A stretch of 47,784 bases of DNA from an uncultured Acetobacteraceae bacterium. GTDB lineage: Bacteria; Pseudomonadota; Alphaproteobacteria; Acetobacterales; Acetobacteraceae. A program made the translations under genes and the position numbers. The notes below the pieces were generated by a model. It was not told the origin of the DNA and searched no databases. It worked only from the letters and a program-made list of their open reading frames with translations. How positions within the stretch are numbered: position 1 is the stretch's first letter; each line of letters begins with the position of its first letter. The DNA lies in the NCBI GenBank assembly GCA_903918315.1, contig CAIXEA010000123.1:1-47784 (forward strand). The letters are read 5' to 3'. Below are positions 6,424 through 15,458 of this stretch, piece after piece.

Positions 6424-8706
6424 ATGCCGCTGATGCGCGGGCGCAAGTCGGGATGGCGCGGTGTGCTGGCCGGGGTTGGCTTGATGCTCCTGCTGACGTT
6501 CATCGGCGGGTTCGGCGTCGTTTGGATGACGCTTCCGCCGGCGCATGAGACATTGGTCCTACCGGGCCTGTCAGCCCCGGTGACGATCCGGTTCGATTTG
6601 GACGGCGTGCCCCATATCCGGGCGGCGGCGGATCGGGATGCCGCCGTCGCGCTGGGTTATGTCCATGCCCGCGACCGGATGTTCCAGATGGAGCTGATGC
6701 GCCGTGTGGCCTCCGGCCGCCTGTCGGAAATCGTCGGAGTTGCCACTTTGCCTCTGGACCGGAGTATGCGGACGCTCGGGCTGGCGCGGCTGGCGCAAGC
6801 CGATTACGCGGCGCTGCCCCATGAGACCAAAGAGATCCTTGAAGCCTATGCGCGGGGCGTGAATGCCTGGATTGGCGCGCGCGGCCGCTTTGCGGCGCTT
6901 GAAAGCGTGGCGCTCGGTGCGCCGGAGCCGTGGCAGCCCGTTGACAGTCTGTTGTGGGCGAAGACCATGGGATTGTGGTTGTCGCAGAACTACCGAACGG
7001 AGCTGTCGCGGCTGGCCTTGTCCGGGACCGTGCCGCAGCCGCTGATCGATGAACTGTGGCGCGGCGACCCGCCTGACCGGCATGCGGCGATGATGCCGGA
7101 CCCGGCGCTGGCCGCCGCCGCCCGGCTGGCCACCACCCTGCCGCATTTCCCCGATGCCTATACCCAACCCGCATCAGCGTCGAACGAATGGGCCGTTGAC
7201 GGCGCCCACAGCGCTAGCGGTGCGCCACTTTTGGCGGGGGACCCGCATCTGGCCTTCGGCTTTCCGGGCCTCTGGTACCTGGTGCGCATGGATACGCCCA
7301 CGGGGACCTTGGCCGGCGCGACCGGGCCCGGCGTGCCGTTCCTGGTCATCGGCCATAATGGCCATATCGCCTGGACTTTCACGACAACCGGCGCCGACGT
7401 GCAGGACGTCTTCATCGAACCACCCGAGGCGGCCGCCGGTTTTACCGTCCGTCAGGAAGTCCTCCGGGTTCGGGGACAGGCCCCGGAAACCCTGACCATT
7501 CGGGAGAGTCGGCACGGACCGATCATCAGTGACCTCAATCCGGCAAGCGGCCGGATCCTGGCGGTCGCCATGGCCAACCTTCAGCCGCAGGACACCGCGG
7601 CCGCGGGTCTGCATGCCTTGAACCGTGCCCGCTCGGTCGCGGAGGCCGGGATCGCCGCATCATCCATTTCCGCCCCGGTGCAGAATCTGCTGGTGGCCGA
7701 TCGCAGCCATATCGGCCGGTTCGTCACCGGCCGCATTCCGATCCGCCGGGCCGGGGATGGATCCGTCCCGGTGCCCGGCGACGGATCCTATGATTGGGTT
7801 GGCTGGGCCACCGGGGATGCGTTGCCGCATGTCACCGATCCCCCCGGTGGGCGTCTGGTCAATGCCAACGAACGCATCGCCCCACCCGATTTTCCGGTGT
7901 TCCTGGGGCGTGACTGGTTCGGCGACTGGCGTGCCCGGCGAATCAACGCCTTGTTGGACGCAGCGCCCCGGCACCAGGCCGCCGATTTTGTCCGCATGCA
8001 GATGGATACGCACAGCACCTTCGCGGCCCAGGTCCTGCCGACCCTGCGGGCGGTGCCAATCGCACCCGGGGTGGCACGGCAGGCGCAGGCCCTGCTGCGG
8101 ACCTGGTCAGGGGATATGCGCCGGGAGGATCCGCAGCCGCTGATCTTCAACCTGTGGGTGGCCCAGTTCGACCAGGATGTTTTGCAGCGCGCCGGGATCG
8201 GTCCGGGCCATGGCGGGCCGGTGCCGGACTTCGTCGGGTTCCTGCTGTCCCCCCAGGGCGCGCATTGGTGCGGCGGCGACTGTACCCCGATGCTGGCGCA
8301 GGCGCTGGAAACCGCGGTGGCGCGGAACACCGCCCGGTTCGGGGCTGATCCGGCGCAATGGCGGTGGGGGGAGGCGCATCAGGCCATCTTCGCGCACCCG
8401 CTGTTACGCGCTGTGCCGGTGATCGGGCCGCTCACCACGCTGAGTATCCCCAGCCCGGGCGATGACTCCACGCTCAACCGGGGGGGCACCAACGCCGCGA
8501 TGGACAGCGTGCACGGCGCCAGTTTCCGGGCCGTTTTCGATCTGAGCGACCTGGATGCGGCTCTGTTCATGATCGCGCCTGGCCAGTCCGGGCATCTATT
8601 GCGCTGGCATGCGCGCGATCTGCTGCGCCGCTGGCGCGATGGTGATACCATCACCCTCGGACGCGAACCCGCATCCGTGACCGCCACGATCGAGCTGGTT
8701 CCATGA
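6424..8706 (+). CDS. Penicillin acylase family (Ntn-hydrolase) protein
   Basis: This encodes 760 residues. One membrane-spanning or signal-anchor helix lies near residues 13-37, followed by the alpha domain, a spacer, and the autocatalytic site ASNEW. Ser253 there would be the new N-terminal nucleophile of the beta chain after self-cleavage, as in penicillin G acylase, aculeacin acylase and AHL acylases. The nearby segments LLAGDPHLAFGFPGLWY and GHNGHIAWTFT are typical of the family. Members hydrolyse amide bonds in the periplasm; the substrate (beta-lactam, N-acyl-homoserine lactone or other N-acyl amide) cannot be deduced. The stop overlaps the start of the RDD gene by ATGA. The Shine-Dalgarno is weak, and an ATG at 6433 is an alternative start. 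Confidence 0.9.
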   Translation: MPLMRGRKSGWRGVLAGVGLMLLLTFIGGFGVVWMTLPPAHETLVLPGLSAPVTIRFDLDGVPHIRAAADRDAAVALGYVHARDRMFQMELMRRVASGRLSEIVGVATLPLDRSMRTLGLARLAQADYAALPHETKEILEAYARGVNAWIGARGRFAALESVALGAPEPWQPVDSLLWAKTMGLWLSQNYRTELSRLALSGTVPQPLIDELWRGDPPDRHAAMMPDPALAAAARLATTLPHFPDAYTQPASASNEWAVDGAHSASGAPLLAGDPHLAFGFPGLWYLVRMDTPTGTLAGATGPGVPFLVIGHNGHIAWTFTTTGADVQDVFIEPPEAAAGFTVRQEVLRVRGQAPETLTIRESRHGPIISDLNPASGRILAVAMANLQPQDTAAAGLHALNRARSVAEAGIAASSISAPVQNLLVADRSHIGRFVTGRIPIRRAGDGSVPVPGDGSYDWVGWATGDALPHVTDPPGGRLVNANERIAPPDFPVFLGRDWFGDWRARRINALLDAAPRHQAADFVRMQMDTHSTFAAQVLPTLRAVPIAPGVARQAQALLRTWSGDMRREDPQPLIFNLWVAQFDQDVLQRAGIGPGHGGPVPDFVGFLLSPQGAHWCGGDCTPMLAQALETAVARNTARFGADPAQWRWGEAHQAIFAHPLLRAVPVIGPLTTLSIPSPGDDSTLNRGGTNAAMDSVHGASFRAVFDLSDLDAALFMIAPGQSGHLLRWHARDLLRRWRDGDTITLGREPASVTATIELVP

Positions 8707-9200
8707 ATGATATGCAGGATGATTTTCTGACCGATGGCGCGGTTTCAGGCCGCTGCTTCGCCTGGGTGATCGACGCTTTGCTGATCAGCGTTCTGACCGG
8801 CGCGCTATGGGGGCTGGGTGCCATGTTTGGGGTGATGACGCTGGGCCTGGGGCTGCCGGTGCTGAGTGTTCTCCCCTTTGTGCCATTCGCCTATCATATG
8901 CTGTCCCTGATGGGCGGGGCGAGCGCCACCCCCGGGCAGCAGGCCCTGGGGCTGACCGTCCGCCGCAACGATGATCTCGGGCGCCCCACTTTGGCGCAGG
9001 CCGCCATTTCGACGCTGCTGTACTACGCGACCCTCGCGACGTCCGGTCTTCTGCTGCTGGCGGTTCTGTTCACCACGCGGCGGCGGACGATCCATGACCT
9101 GTTGAGTGGGCTGGTGGTTGTGCGGCTTTCGGCGGTTGAGACATTGACCCCGCCGCCCGCCGCCTGGAACATGTATCGAGGGCCCTCAGCCCCCCTTTGA
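8703..9200 (+). CDS. RDD family membrane protein
   Basis: This encodes 165 residues. The N-terminal region AVSGRCFAWVIDALLISVL shows the family's Arg and Asp positions (R18, D25) in the first helix. Two further hydrophobic segments follow at about 45-70 and 100-125, and the C-terminal TRRRTIHDLLSGLVVV is the usual RDD ending. RDD proteins are small inner-membrane proteins of mostly unknown function; some have been linked to ion transport. Its start overlaps the stop of the acylase gene by 4 nt, and the bpt gene begins 21 nt after its stop. Confidence 0.88.
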   Translation: MNDMQDDFLTDGAVSGRCFAWVIDALLISVLTGALWGLGAMFGVMTLGLGLPVLSVLPFVPFAYHMLSLMGGASATPGQQALGLTVRRNDDLGRPTLAQAAISTLLYYATLATSGLLLLAVLFTTRRRTIHDLLSGLVVVRLSAVETLTPPPAAWNMYRGPSAPL

Positions 9201-9221
9201 GCAGGATCGCCTCCCACCGGT

Positions 9222-9995
9222 ATGACCTACAAACCGCCCCGCCGCCCGCAGTTCTTCTACACGACGGCCCCGTTGCCCTGCCCGTACCTGGCGGGCCGGA
9301 CCGAACGCAAGGTCGTGACCGAGATTACCGGCCCGGACTCCGACACACTCCATGATCGGCTGTCGCGCGCCGGGTTCCGGCGGTCCCATAATATCGCTTA
9401 TGCCCCGGTTTGCCCGTCGTGCCAGGCGTGTGTGCCCATCCGCATTCCCGTGAAGGCCTTTCAGCCCGACCGGACCCTGCGCAAGATCGCCCGCGCGAAT
9501 AGGGCGCTGGAGGGGTTCATCGTCCCGCCGCGGGCCACCGCCGAACAGTTCCAGCTGTTCCAACGCTACCAGAAGGCGCGCCATGGTGAGGGCGATATGG
9601 CCACCATGGGTTTCTACGATTACCGCGCGATGGTCGAGGACACGCCAATCCAGACCATGATCGTGGAGTACCGCAACCCCGACGACGCGCTGATCAGTGC
9701 CTGCCTGGTCGATCAGCTCGGGGATGGTCTGTCGGCGGTTTACAGCTTCTTCGCACCCGAGATGGACAAGCGCTCCCTCGGAACCCATGCCGTGCTTTGG
9801 CTGATCGAATATGCCAAACAGCTCGCCCTGCCTTATGTCTACCTCGGTTATTGGGTGCCGGAGAGCCGGAAAATGGCTTATAAGGCCCGGTTCCGCCCCA
9901 GTGAGGTCCTTGTCGGCGGGGCCTGGCGGACGTTGACCGACGCGGATGCCGAGGCCGTGGCGCGCGATGCCCTGGTGCCGGAAACCACCGGGTGA
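9222..9995 (+). CDS. bpt: Aspartate/glutamate leucyltransferase (Bpt, N-end rule)
   Basis: This encodes 257 residues, the normal length for the bacterial ATE1-like protein Bpt. It begins with the usual FFYTTAPLPCPYL and carries the cysteine cluster CPSCQACVPIRI of the N-terminal ATE domain. The C-terminal domain includes SAVYSFFAPEM and YVYLGYWVPESRKMAYKA, a near-invariant block of the family. The enzyme attaches leucine from Leu-tRNA to proteins with N-terminal Asp or Glu, marking them for ClpS/ClpAP degradation. The TGA stop is shared with the GTG start of the NUDIX gene (GTGA overlap). Confidence 0.95.
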   Translation: MTYKPPRRPQFFYTTAPLPCPYLAGRTERKVVTEITGPDSDTLHDRLSRAGFRRSHNIAYAPVCPSCQACVPIRIPVKAFQPDRTLRKIARANRALEGFIVPPRATAEQFQLFQRYQKARHGEGDMATMGFYDYRAMVEDTPIQTMIVEYRNPDDALISACLVDQLGDGLSAVYSFFAPEMDKRSLGTHAVLWLIEYAKQLALPYVYLGYWVPESRKMAYKARFRPSEVLVGGAWRTLTDADAEAVARDALVPETTG

Positions 9996-10624
9996 CCGCC
10001 GAACCGGATTGGCTGGTCTGGGCGAGGGAAATTCAGGCCACCGCGCAGACGGGCCTGGCTTTCACCCGCGATCCCTACGACGCCGAACGGTATCATGCGC
10101 TGCGGGCGCTCGCGGTGCGGATACTCGCCACCCACACCGGGGTTGATTCGGCGGTCGTCACCGACCTGTTCGCGTCGGAAACCGGCTATGCCACGCCCAA
10201 GCTCGGGGTGCGGGCGGCGGTGTTCGACGGGCGCGGCCGTATCCTGCTGGTGCGGGAGACGATCGATGGCGGGCGATGGACCCTGCCGGGCGGCTGGGCG
10301 GATGTGAACCAGACCCCGGCTGAATCGGCGGAACGCGAAGTGTTCGAGGAATCGGGCTATCGGGTGCGGGCCACCAAGCTGGCGGCGGTCTGGGATCGGG
10401 CCCGCCAGGGGCATCCCGCGGGGTCCGCCTCGGTGATCAAACTCGCATTCCTCTGCCGGCTGGAAGGCGGGGCGCCAGCGACCAGCCTGGAAACGAGCGG
10501 CTGTGACTGGTTCGCTGAAGACGCCATTCCCGGCGACCTGTCCATTCGTCGCACGTTGCCGCATCAGATCGCGCGGATGTTCGAGCACTGGCGGGATCCC
10601 GGCATGGCGACAGATTTCGACTGA
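9992..10624 (+). CDS. NUDIX hydrolase with N-terminal NUDIX_N-type domain
   Basis: This encodes 210 residues starting at GTG, overlapping the bpt stop. An alpha-helical N-terminal part (about 65 residues) precedes the NUDIX fold. The NUDIX box runs from GGWADVNQTPAESAERE to VFEESGY and fits G-x5-E-x7-R-E-x2-E-E-x-G, with the first Glu position occupied by Asn (N108 in ADVNQTP). The two-domain layout is that of proteins annotated as ADP-ribose pyrophosphatase-like. It probably hydrolyses a nucleoside diphosphate linked to another moiety. It is the last gene of the forward operon and ends 5 nt before a convergent acyltransferase gene. Confidence 0.88.
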   Translation: MTAEPDWLVWAREIQATAQTGLAFTRDPYDAERYHALRALAVRILATHTGVDSAVVTDLFASETGYATPKLGVRAAVFDGRGRILLVRETIDGGRWTLPGGWADVNQTPAESAEREVFEESGYRVRATKLAAVWDRARQGHPAGSASVIKLAFLCRLEGGAPATSLETSGCDWFAEDAIPGDLSIRRTLPHQIARMFEHWRDPGMATDFD

Positions 10625-10629
10625 TCGGG

Positions 10630-11772
10630 TTATGTCTTGCCGGGCTGGGAGCTCGGGCGACGCCCCAGGCCCCTGAGCCAGCTCTGCGCCGGACGCTCAA
10701 AGCCCTGGTACACCGGCACCGACAAGCCCAGCACAAGCGCCAGATAGGCTGGCAGCAGCAGGGGCCCGTAGAACCAATCGCTGATGACCAAGCCGCGGTT
10801 CTCCAGCAGCAGTATCATTGCGATCTGCAAGGGAAAATGGATCAGGTAGCTGGCATAGGTCAGATTGCCGAAGCCGGCGATGACGGAAACCAGCCATGGC
10901 GTGCGTGGCCGGACCGTCAACTGGACCAGCAGAATCGCGGCTGGAAACAGCACGAGGCTGGCACCGGCGATCTTCAGGACATGCGCGGCGAGCAATGTGC
11001 AGGTTGCCACCGCGACCGCCAGCAGAGCCCAGGCTACCAGGCGCTGGCGGGTGGCTTGCGTGCTTTCCAGCCAGCGGTAACCATGACAAGTGGCCGCCCC
11101 GATATAGAAAAACGTGACGGCACCGAAGACTTCCAGCTTGATATCCATCTGTTTTCGCAACAATCCGTACAGCGCGGAAGCCGCCAGGGCGATGGCGATA
11201 TCGCTCCAGACCGCACCGCGCCAGATCCGGCTGATGCCAAAAAACAGGAAATAGACCAGCACCTCCACCGACACGCTCCAGATCGGCCCATTGAATGAGC
11301 GGTCGGTCTGAAATCCCCACTGGGATGCGAAGCCGAGATTCAGCAGGAAATGCCGGAGGTCGTTGACCGGGTAGATGAAATACGCCCCGTGGCGCGCGCG
11401 ATAGGCCGCGTTCAGCCCGGCGACCAGCAGCAGCGTCGCAAGGTGTAACGGATAGAGGCGGGAGAAGCGCAGCATCAGAAAGTGGCCGAACGACACCCCG
11501 CCCGCCCGGATCGGTTGCAGGTATTTCCAGGTGAAGATGAAGCCGGAGATACACCAGAACAGCTCCACCCCCGCATTGCCATAGGCATAGAGCGGGGCCA
11601 GGAGCCAATAGAGCGGCTGGGCCTCCATCACGAACGGGCGTTCAGCCACGCTCACGGTCGCGAAATTCTGGTAGTGCCACACCAGGACACCGAACGCGGC
11701 CGCGAAGCGCAGCAGTTCAATCCCGATCAGCCTGTCGTTGTCCGGCCCGCCCGGTCTGCGCTGAGATGTCAT
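10630..11772 (-). CDS. Acyltransferase 3 family membrane protein (OafA/YrhL-like)
   Basis: This encodes 380 residues with about ten hydrophobic segments. The N-terminal block IELLRFAAAFGVLVWHYQNF carries the conserved histidine of the acyltransferase 3 family. The segment NAGVELFWCISGFIF, followed by a basic loop, is the second signature. These inner-membrane enzymes O-acylate sugars of lipopolysaccharide, exopolysaccharide or peptidoglycan. Its ATG is 9 nt after the histidine kinase stop, so it is the last gene of a marR-regulator-kinase operon and a plausible output of that signalling system. Confidence 0.88.
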   Translation of the reverse strand: MTSQRRPGGPDNDRLIGIELLRFAAAFGVLVWHYQNFATVSVAERPFVMEAQPLYWLLAPLYAYGNAGVELFWCISGFIFTWKYLQPIRAGGVSFGHFLMLRFSRLYPLHLATLLLVAGLNAAYRARHGAYFIYPVNDLRHFLLNLGFASQWGFQTDRSFNGPIWSVSVEVLVYFLFFGISRIWRGAVWSDIAIALAASALYGLLRKQMDIKLEVFGAVTFFYIGAATCHGYRWLESTQATRQRLVAWALLAVAVATCTLLAAHVLKIAGASLVLFPAAILLVQLTVRPRTPWLVSVIAGFGNLTYASYLIHFPLQIAMILLLENRGLVISDWFYGPLLLPAYLALVLGLSVPVYQGFERPAQSWLRGLGRRPSSQPGKT

Positions 11773-11781
11773 GGGATCGTT

Positions 11782-13116
11782 CTACACCGGCAGCCGGATC
11801 TGTGCGCGCAAGCCGCCGCGCGCGCTGATGCCGAGCGCGATGTCACCGCCATGGGCCCGCACAATGTCGCGCGCGATGGTCAGACCCAGGCCCGTGCCGC
11901 CGGCAACATCGCTTTCGAAGGGACGAAACACGCTCTCGCGCCGCTCTTCCGGGATGCCCGGGCCGTCGTCATCGATGGTGATCAGGACCGAGCGGCCCTG
12001 AGGTTCCGCGGACAGGATCACATGCGCCGCATGGCGTCGGGCGTTATCGACCAGGTTGGTGACAGCCCGGCGCACCGCGTCAGCGCGGAGCGACAACGTG
12101 AGGGCCTCCGGCACGTCCAGCGTGATATCGGCACCGGCCCGGCGGGCGCTGGCGGCGATGTCGTCAAGCAGGGCCGCGAGATTGATCTGTTCCGCCTGCT
12201 CGGTGCCCTCACCGCGGGCGAAGGCCAGATAGGCGCCGATCATCCGCTCCATTTCCTGCACGTCGGCGGTCATGTCCTGAATGTCGGCCGTCAGGTCGCC
12301 GCTGCTCGGGAGCAGTTCCAGGGACAGACGCAGCCGGGTCAGCGGTGTGCGCAGGTCATGCGAGACGCCAGCCAGCATCTCGGTCCGTTGTGTGAGAAAG
12401 CGGCGGATGCGGTCCTGCATGCGATTGAATGCGGCGGCGGCCTGGCGGACCTCGGTCGCCCCCTCCGGCCGAATGGGCCCCACGTCGCGGCCAATCCCAA
12501 AATCCTCGGCCGCTTTGGCGAGACGGCGGATGGCGCGCACCTGATTGCGCATGAACAGCGCCGCCACGCCAAACAGCAGTATGGCGGCCCCGACAACCCA
12601 GATGACGAACAAATACACGGTTGAGGTATAGAGGCGTTTTCGGGGGGCTTCGAACTCCACGACCCCGTCGGGCATCTGGACCTGAATCAGCACCGATCGG
12701 GGATCGCTGGCCCAGTCCATGAAAAACGGTAGTTGGATCTGTGCGAGCAACGCGGATTCGAGGTCTTCATCCATCGGTCCCAGCACATTGACCCGCGGTG
12801 TCCTGGGTAACGTACCTTCGGGGATCATCCGAATCCCTAGCGTGAAGTGCGCGCGCGCATCTTCAAGGATCCAGCCGGCATTGTCCGATCCTGGGAACCG
12901 CCGCAGCAGGCCGACGGTCTGTGCGATTTCCCCCGCCACGGACCCCGACAGTCGGCGCGAAACCACGTCGAGATGACTGCCGTAAAACACCCGCAGGGTC
13001 ACCGCCTGAAGCAGCACGAGCGGCACCAAAATCATCAGCAAGCCGCGCCACAGCAGGGAGCGGGGCATGATTCGCCGCAACGTGGCGCCACCGGGGAGGG
13101 GAATGCGGCTGGGCAT
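11782..13116 (-). CDS. Sensor histidine kinase (EnvZ-type)
   Basis: This encodes 444 residues. Transmembrane helix 1 spans about 24-45, a periplasmic sensor about 46-164, and helix 2 about 166-189. A HAMP linker runs to about 243. The phosphoacceptor box AGVSHDLRTPLTRLRL follows with H253. The ATP-binding domain has an N-box (NLVDNARRHA), a G1 box (DDDGPGIPEE) and a G2 box (GGTGLGLTIA). It autophosphorylates and should phosphorylate the response regulator encoded 4 nt upstream in the same transcript. The periplasmic ligand is unknown. Confidence 0.92.
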   Translation of the reverse strand: MPSRIPLPGGATLRRIMPRSLLWRGLLMILVPLVLLQAVTLRVFYGSHLDVVSRRLSGSVAGEIAQTVGLLRRFPGSDNAGWILEDARAHFTLGIRMIPEGTLPRTPRVNVLGPMDEDLESALLAQIQLPFFMDWASDPRSVLIQVQMPDGVVEFEAPRKRLYTSTVYLFVIWVVGAAILLFGVAALFMRNQVRAIRRLAKAAEDFGIGRDVGPIRPEGATEVRQAAAAFNRMQDRIRRFLTQRTEMLAGVSHDLRTPLTRLRLSLELLPSSGDLTADIQDMTADVQEMERMIGAYLAFARGEGTEQAEQINLAALLDDIAASARRAGADITLDVPEALTLSLRADAVRRAVTNLVDNARRHAAHVILSAEPQGRSVLITIDDDGPGIPEERRESVFRPFESDVAGGTGLGLTIARDIVRAHGGDIALGISARGGLRAQIRLPV

Positions 13117-13120
13117 CGCC

Positions 13121-13828
13121 TCAGGCGCCCGGTTTCAGGACATAGCCGCGACCCCGAACCGTGTGCAGAAACCGGGGCTCGCGTGGATCAACTTCGATCT
13201 TGCGGCGCAGGCGGGTCATCTGCACGTCGATGGCGCGTTCCCCGGCTTCGTCCATCTCCACCGCCGCCGCGATATCCTCCCGCGACAGGACTTCATTCGG
13301 TCTGCGCGCCAGGGCGGTGAGCAGGGCCAGCTCGCCCCCGGTCAGGCGGATCACACCCGTGGCGGACCGCAATTCCCCGCGATCCAGATCGAATTGTGCC
13401 ATGCCGATGGTGATCGGCCCGGATTGCGGCTCCATGACCGGATTGGGCGGCGGGGCGGCCACGCGGCGCATCAAGGCGCGGATGCGGAGCAAAAGTTCGC
13501 GTGGTTCGAACGGCTTACCCAGATAGTCGTCGGCGCCGGCTTCGAAACCGCTGATCCGATCCTCCGGCCCGCCGCGGGCGGTGAGGAGCAGAACCGGTAT
13601 GTCGTTGCCTTGCTCACGCAGCGACGCGGTCAATTGCAACCCGGACTCACCGGGCATCATCACGTCGAGAACCATCAGATCGGGGTTGAGGAACGACAAT
13701 TTGGCCCGCGCGTCGGACGCGTTTTCCGCGGCCGTCACACGAAATCCCTCCTGCACGAGAAAGCGAGCGAGCCGCTCGCGGAGGCGGGGGTCGTCTTCAA
13801 CCAGCAGGATCAGTGCCTCATCGGCCAT
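13121..13828 (-). CDS. OmpR/PhoB-type response regulator
   Basis: This encodes 235 residues. The receiver domain has the acidic pair D12-D13 (VEDDPR), the phosphoacceptor D55 (VLDVMMPG), T83 and K105 (GKPFEP). The winged-helix DNA-binding domain includes LTGGELALLTALARRPNEVL and ends in the typical TVRGRGYVLKPG. Its first 11 nt overlap the upstream marR gene, implying translational coupling. The MarR/OmpR gene order recalls the petP-petR pair of Rhodobacter capsulatus, which is needed for cytochrome bc1 production. Whether this pair does the same is inference. Confidence 0.93.
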   Translation of the reverse strand: MADEALILLVEDDPRLRERLARFLVQEGFRVTAAENASDARAKLSFLNPDLMVLDVMMPGESGLQLTASLREQGNDIPVLLLTARGGPEDRISGFEAGADDYLGKPFEPRELLLRIRALMRRVAAPPPNPVMEPQSGPITIGMAQFDLDRGELRSATGVIRLTGGELALLTALARRPNEVLSREDIAAAVEMDEAGERAIDVQMTRLRRKIEVDPREPRFLHTVRGRGYVLKPGA

Positions 13829-14321
13829 CGTCGGTTCCGTTCGTTTCCAGCCGCGCGGCGTCGGCGGAGTCCATGATAGCGCGCATCACGGTCTGAAACC
13901 CGCTCAAAGCAGCGGCCCCGCTCGCTGTGAACGCTGGCCCCAGGCGGGCCTTTTGCCGATCGAAGAGTTGGTGCTCCAGAGCGGTGCCGGCGTCGGTCAG
14001 GGTCAACAGGCGTTGCCGCCGGTCGGTCAGGCCGGGCTCCTGTGCGACCAGGCCTCGTTCCAACAGGTCCCCGAGTACGCGGGCCAGTGATTGTTTGGTG
14101 ATGCGGAGGATCCCCAGCAGGTCGGTGACGGTGATGCCGGGATTGCGGCCGATGAAGTGCAGGGCGCGGTGATGGGCGCGGCCCAGGCCGAGTTCCTCCA
14201 ACAGGGTGTCAGCGGCGTGGGTGAAATCGCGATAGGCGAAGAACAGCAGGTCCTGCGCCTGGCGGAACAACAGGTCCTGCACATCTTGCGTGGCGCGATC
14301 GGCATCGTGCGATTCGGGCAT
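13818..14321 (-). CDS. MarR family transcriptional regulator
   Basis: This encodes 167 residues. A helical dimerisation region (QDLLFRQAQDLLFFAYRDF) precedes the winged-helix core, with GITVTDLLGILRITKQSLAR as the helix-turn-helix and LTDRRQRLLTLTDAG as the wing, both textbook MarR features. It is first in the operon with the OmpR-type regulator, kinase and acyltransferase, and is transcribed divergently from the branched-chain aminotransferase gene. The 99-bp intergenic region carries a repeated 12-mer that could be its operator, suggesting autoregulation and control of both directions. PetP of R. capsulatus is a comparable MarR-type partner. Confidence 0.9.
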   Translation of the reverse strand: MPESHDADRATQDVQDLLFRQAQDLLFFAYRDFTHAADTLLEELGLGRAHHRALHFIGRNPGITVTDLLGILRITKQSLARVLGDLLERGLVAQEPGLTDRRQRLLTLTDAGTALEHQLFDRQKARLGPAFTASGAAALSGFQTVMRAIMDSADAARLETNGTDDGR

Positions 14322-14353
14322 GGCTGGTATCGGCTGTTAATGGGTCAGTATTA

Positions 14354-14394
14354 TTGACTCATTGATGATTGAATGCGAAGAATTGGCTCGTTGA
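14354..14394. promoter_or_regulatory. Candidate operator: repeated TTGRCTCRTTGA
   Basis: TTGACTCATTGA (14354-14365) and TTGGCTCGTTGA (14383-14394) match at 10 of 12 positions and lie 29 bp apart. They sit in the AT-rich gap between divergent marR and the aminotransferase gene. An imperfect dyad GGGTCA-N7-TGACTC overlaps the first copy. The position suits a MarR-type autoregulatory site acting on both promoters. The assignment is from position and repetition only. Confidence 0.45.
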
Positions 14395-14420
14395 GCAATA
14401 ATAGTGCGGAGAACAAAGCC

Positions 14421-15308
14421 ATGACGATGATTCCTTTCGATGATCGGGATGGATGGATCTGGTGGAACGGGTCCTTGATCCCCTGGCGCGACGCCAGACT
14501 GCATGTGTTGTCGCATGGGTTGCACTATGCCAGCGCCGTGTTCGAAGGCGAACGGTCCTATCACGGTAACATCTTCCGTCTGCGCGACCACACGGATCGG
14601 CTGCTGGCTTCGGCGCGCATGCTCGGCTTCGAAATACCCTGGTCCGCCGCCGTGATCGATGCGGCCTGTGAGACTGTGCTCCGGGCCAACGGCCTGACGG
14701 ATGGTTATGTGCGTCCGATCGCCTGGCGGGGGGCGGAAGCCCTCGGTGTGTCGCCGGCGGGGACCAGCGTGCAACTGGCAATCGCGGCCTGGGCCTGGCC
14801 CAGCTATTACGGGGCTGACCGCATGCAAGGCATCCGGATGGCGGAGGCGGCGTGGCGGCGGCCCGCCCCGGACACCGCCCCGACGGCCGCCAAATGTACC
14901 AGCCTCTATGCCATCGGCACCCTGTCCAAACAGCGGGCGGAGGCCGAGGGTTGCGCGGATGCCCTGATGCTCGACTGGCGGGGGCGGGTCGCGGAAGCCA
15001 CGGGGGCCAATGTGTTCTTCGTGATGGATGGCGCGCTGCACACGCCGACACCGGACGGGTTCCTCGACGGGATCACCCGGCGTACGGTCATGGCCTTGGC
15101 GCGTGAACGCCAGATCACGGTCGTTGAGCGGCCGATCGAGGCGGCGGAGATTGGCGGGGCGACGGAAGTTTTTCTGGCGGGCACCGCGGCGGAGGTGACG
15201 GCGGTGCGCGAAATCGGCCCGCACCGCTTCACACCCGGCCGGATTACCGAGGCGCTGATGCGCGGCTATGATTCGCTGACCCGCGGCGCCCCCGCCGTCA
15301 GTTCCTGA
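14421..15308 (+). CDS. ilvE: Branched-chain amino acid aminotransferase (class IV)
   Basis: This encodes 295 residues from an ATG with GGAG 9 nt upstream; the in-frame extension to 14373 is probably not translated because it runs through the operator region. The fold-type IV aminotransferase pattern is clear: WNGSLIPWRDARLHVLSHGL, then GVFEGERSY-like AVFEGERSYHG. The PLP lysine is K158 (TAAKCTSLY), matching the position in E. coli IlvE. The conserved DWRGRVAEATGANVFFV follows. It interconverts branched-chain amino acids and 2-oxo acids using glutamate/2-oxoglutarate. It diverges from marR and could be controlled by it. Confidence 0.9.
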   Translation: MTMIPFDDRDGWIWWNGSLIPWRDARLHVLSHGLHYASAVFEGERSYHGNIFRLRDHTDRLLASARMLGFEIPWSAAVIDAACETVLRANGLTDGYVRPIAWRGAEALGVSPAGTSVQLAIAAWAWPSYYGADRMQGIRMAEAAWRRPAPDTAPTAAKCTSLYAIGTLSKQRAEAEGCADALMLDWRGRVAEATGANVFFVMDGALHTPTPDGFLDGITRRTVMALARERQITVVERPIEAAEIGGATEVFLAGTAAEVTAVREIGPHRFTPGRITEALMRGYDSLTRGAPAVSS

Positions 15309-15458
15309 ACGCGCACCGCTCAGCCTAAGCCAGGTGGCGCCTGCCGTCGAAGCCATCTCCGACCGCCCTGATGCAAGGGTTCACGCGGAGCGACGGCAGT
15401 GGCGCAAGGCATCCAGTGAGCCGTATTCTCTCGCCTGATCCACGCAGGGGAGCGTCTG

